A DNA stretch of 64,000 nucleotides from Novosphingobium sp. FKTRR1 (GTDB taxonomy: Bacteria; Pseudomonadota; Alphaproteobacteria; Sphingomonadales; Sphingomonadaceae). A program made the translations under genes and the position numbers. This document shows, one piece after another, positions 62,081 through 64,000 of this stretch (positions are counted from its first letter, which is position 1; each line of letters starts with the position of its first letter). The notes under the pieces were generated by a model. It did no database searches. It worked only from the letters and a program-made list of their open reading frames with translations, and was not told where the DNA came from. The stretch spans positions 1 to 64,000 of the forward strand of contig NZ_JAIZDA010000017.1 in assembly GCF_020404405.1 (NCBI RefSeq), written 5' to 3'.

Positions 62081-62488
62081 GTGAATAGACCCATCCCTTA
62101 TCTCTTTCCGATCGCGGTTGATCCCGCCGACATCGACTTCATGGGGCATGTCAACAATGCCTCGTACCTCAAGTGGGTGCAGGATGCGGTGGTCGGCCAC
62201 TGGCAGGCCTTCGCCCCGGTTGAGGCGGTGAAGCAGTACTTGTGGGTCGCCACTACTCACAGCATTACCTACCGCCGTCCGACGTTCCTCGATGACGCGG
62301 TGATCGCCCACGTGATCCTTGAAAAAGTGCAGGGCGCGCGCGCTTTCTACGAAACCGTGATCAAGCGTGGCGAGGAAGTGCTGGCCGAGGTCAAGTCAAG
62401 CTGGTGCTGCCTCGATGCCTCGACCTTGCGTCCGGCGCGACTCGCGCGCGAACTGGTCGAGAAATTCCTGCCGCCGCCTGCGGAATAA
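62081..62488 (+). CDS. hotdog-fold acyl-CoA thioesterase
   Basis: 135 residues. The 4HBT motif (DIDFMGHVNNASYLKWVQDA) carries the catalytic Asp and His. It hydrolyses an acyl-CoA of unknown chain type. It starts with GTG, 53 bases after the ArsC-like gene. Confidence 0.88.
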   Translation: MNRPIPYLFPIAVDPADIDFMGHVNNASYLKWVQDAVVGHWQAFAPVEAVKQYLWVATTHSITYRRPTFLDDAVIAHVILEKVQGARAFYETVIKRGEEVLAEVKSSWCCLDASTLRPARLARELVEKFLPPPAE

Positions 62489-62536
62489 CGCGAACTCGCT
62501 GTTTCGTCACGGCTGGCGAGCCGGACTCGCCCGCTG

Positions 62537-62719
62537 CTAGCGCAGTTTCGCGATCGCCAACTGGTCGCTCTTGGCGCGGATCTTGACCGATTCCTCGCTG
62601 CGCGTCAGCGCCTTGGCGATGGCTTTCAGCGCCATGCCCTTCTTGGCCAGCGTGTGCAGCTTCTGGATTTCGTCGGGGGTCCACGGCTGCTTGTGCCGTT
62701 CAAAGCGTTGTTCGGCCAT
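62537..62719 (-). CDS. 60-residue basic SANT/HTH-like protein
   Basis: 60 residues (PWTPDEIQKLHTLAKKGMALKA, then LTRSEESVKIRA) resembling a Myb/SANT-like helix-turn-helix. It may bind DNA or protein. 15 bases downstream of ubiG on the same strand, so probably co-transcribed. Confidence 0.65.
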   Translation of the reverse strand: MAEQRFERHKQPWTPDEIQKLHTLAKKGMALKAIAKALTRSEESVKIRAKSDQLAIAKLR

Positions 62720-62734
62720 GGAATTGGTGTCCCC

Positions 62735-63460
62735 TTAAACGTGTGTCGCGGTGGCGATGTAGTTGAGCGACACGTCGTCCGACAGGTGCAGGCCCTTGGC
62801 CACGCTCCACGCGATGCCGGTCGGGTTGCCCAGTTTCAGTCCGGCGTCGGCCAGCAGATCGTGCAGTTCCACCGGGGTCAGGAAATCGTCCCAATGGTGC
62901 GTGCCACGCGGGATCAGGCCGAATCGCTCGGCGCCTTCGACCATCAGCAATCGCGATTGCACCGTGCGATTGGGGGTCGAAACGATCATCAGTCCATCGT
63001 CGCCCAGCGCATCGGCCAGCGCGGCGATGAACGCCGGTTTGTCGGCGACGTGCTCGATCACCTCCAGCGCGGTGACCAGGTTGTAGCCCGACAGGCCGAG
63101 CGCGCCGATATCGCCGTGCTTGTAGTCAATGTTCAGCCCGCCCGCTTGCGCATGCGTCCGCGCGGCGGCGATGTTTTCGTGCGCGGCGTCGACTCCGGTC
63201 ACGCTTGCGCCCATCCGCGCCAGTGGTTCGGCCAGCAACCCTGCGCCGCACCCGACGTCAAGCGCGCGAAGCCCGGCCAGCGGCTTGAGCGAGGCGGGAT
63301 TGGCGGCGAAGTGGGTGTCGATGGCGCTGCGGATGAAGCGCAGCCGCACCGGGTTCAGGCGGTGGAGCATCGCCGAACTGCCCTTGGGATCCCACCAGTC
63401 GGCGGCCAGCTTGCCGAAATGGGCAGCCTCATCGGGGCGGATCGTTGTTGCATTGCTCAT
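62735..63460 (-). CDS. ubiG: bifunctional ubiquinone biosynthesis O-methyltransferase UbiG
   Basis: 241 residues. Class I methyltransferase motif I DVGCGAGLL, LEVIEHV and the UbiG C-terminal block (GTHHWDDFLTPVEL, DVSLNYIATA). It performs two SAM-dependent O-methylations in ubiquinone synthesis. It is divergent from lysC with a 96-base gap, the typical alphaproteobacterial arrangement. Confidence 0.95.
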   Translation of the reverse strand: MSNATTIRPDEAAHFGKLAADWWDPKGSSAMLHRLNPVRLRFIRSAIDTHFAANPASLKPLAGLRALDVGCGAGLLAEPLARMGASVTGVDAAHENIAAARTHAQAGGLNIDYKHGDIGALGLSGYNLVTALEVIEHVADKPAFIAALADALGDDGLMIVSTPNRTVQSRLLMVEGAERFGLIPRGTHHWDDFLTPVELHDLLADAGLKLGNPTGIAWSVAKGLHLSDDVSLNYIATATHV

Positions 63461-63556
63461 GCGAGGTTCTTAAAGCGCCGCGTCCGCATGGTCCATGGGG
63501 CGTAGGGCAAGATTCTTTCACAACCTCTGGTTGGCAAACAGGTCAGGGAGCAGCGC

Positions 63557-64000
63557 GTGGCTCGCATCGTGATGAAATTCGGCGGCACGTCGATGGCCGG
63601 GACCGAGCGCATCCGGCGTGTGGCGAAAATCGTCCAGCGCCAGCAGGCGGCCGGGCATGAAGTGGCGGTGGTCGTCTCGGCCATGGCTGGAGAGACCGAC
63701 CGTCTCGTCAACTTCAGCCGCGAAGCCAGCGCGCTTTATGATCCGGCTGAGTATGACGTTGTCGTCGCCAGCGGCGAACAGGTCACATCCGGCCTGCTGG
63801 CGATGCATCTGCAGGCGCTGGGCAGCAAGGCGCGGTCCTGGCTGGGCTGGCAATTGCCGGTGCGCACCGACGATGCCCACGGCAGCGCGCGGATCGAGGC
63901 GATCGATTCGGACGCGGTGATCGCCTCGATGCAAGCTGGTGAGATCGCGGTCATTCCTGGCTTTCAGGGTATCAGCCCGCAAGGGCGGATCACTACGCTG
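63557..64000 (+). CDS. lysC: aspartate kinase (N-terminal part; cut by window edge)
   Basis: 148 codons are visible before the window ends. VMKFGGTSMAG and the kinase-domain VVSAMAGETD and VASGEQVTSGLL are diagnostic of aspartokinase, the first step of Asp-family amino acid synthesis. GTG 63557 is the likely start, with CAGGGAG upstream. Confidence 0.93.
   Translation, partial: MARIVMKFGGTSMAGTERIRRVAKIVQRQQAAGHEVAVVVSAMAGETDRLVNFSREASALYDPAEYDVVVASGEQVTSGLLAMHLQALGSKARSWLGWQLPVRTDDAHGSARIEAIDSDAVIASMQAGEIAVIPGFQGISPQGRITTL

Noticed and set aside
1..64000. Insertion sequences, prophage, integrase/att sites, origin of replication
   Set aside because: No transposase, recombinase, phage structural gene, terminal inverted repeats or DnaA-box cluster was seen.

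Overview
This is a GC-rich window with densely packed genes, short intergenic gaps and many ATGA or TGATG stop/start overlaps. The gene content points to an alphaproteobacterium, most likely a sphingomonad (Novosphingobium/Sphingobium/Sphingomonas-like). Supporting features are a TonB receptor of the Xanthomonas/Caulobacter type with a FecI/FecR pair, a flavin-dependent halogenase next to SapC and DUF6445 genes, PHA synthase with a phasin, an MprF/VirJ lipid-aminoacylation locus, UbiG, a PduO-type cobalamin adenosyltransferase and GluQ-RS. The assignment is by gene content only. I see no rRNA, phage, insertion sequence, integron, origin or CRISPR array. One tRNA (Cys) is present.

Layout. 1-3100: end of an unknown gene, a periplasmic cupredoxin-like protein and a GGDEF/EAL c-di-GMP protein. 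3100-8800: uracil-DNA glycosylase, RNase D, lptC-lptA, and on the other strand clpS, lptF and lptG (LPS export). 8900-12000: PHA granule genes (phasin and phaC); the phasin promoter is bracketed by two TGC-N3-GCA operators. 12000-14410: AlaC-like aminotransferase, crotonase, tRNA-Cys. 14600-22700: ECF sigma, FecR, STN-type TonB receptor, halogenase, SapC-like protein and DUF6445, which looks like one surface-signalled uptake and modification locus. 22700-32400: an SSS-transporter/histidine-kinase/receiver hybrid, a convergent LuxR regulator, a second TonB receptor, an AAHS-type MFS transporter and a tannase/feruloyl esterase, which together suggest uptake and hydrolysis of aromatic esters. 32500-35200: SDR, small membrane protein, aminotransferase. 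35250-40400: large autotransporter, divergent from an ECF sigma/anti-sigma pair. 40400-46400: virJ-DUF2147-mprF on the minus strand, divergent from an OmpR/EnvZ-type two-component system. 46470-49840: a GH18-like/NodB/GT2 fusion. 49840-64000: mostly housekeeping genes (extradiol dioxygenase, guaA, gluQ, cobalamin adenosyltransferase, 3-hydroxybutyryl-CoA dehydrogenase, nuclease, TetR, 5'-nucleotidase, acyltransferase, ubiG, start of lysC), plus a 27-residue membrane peptide gene.

The observations most worth checking are: (i) the halogenase/SapC/DUF6445 surface-signalling locus, in which DUF6445 carries a plausible Fe(II)/2-oxoglutarate HxD...H...R set; (ii) a phasin with an N-terminal AT-hook/Lys-Ala-Pro region and a well-formed internal start that would also yield a normal short phasin; (iii) the paired PhaR-like operators on its promoter; (iv) GCAATT palindromes over the guaA promoter beside the 27-aa peptide gene; and (v) the virJ-DUF2147-mprF locus facing its own two-component system.
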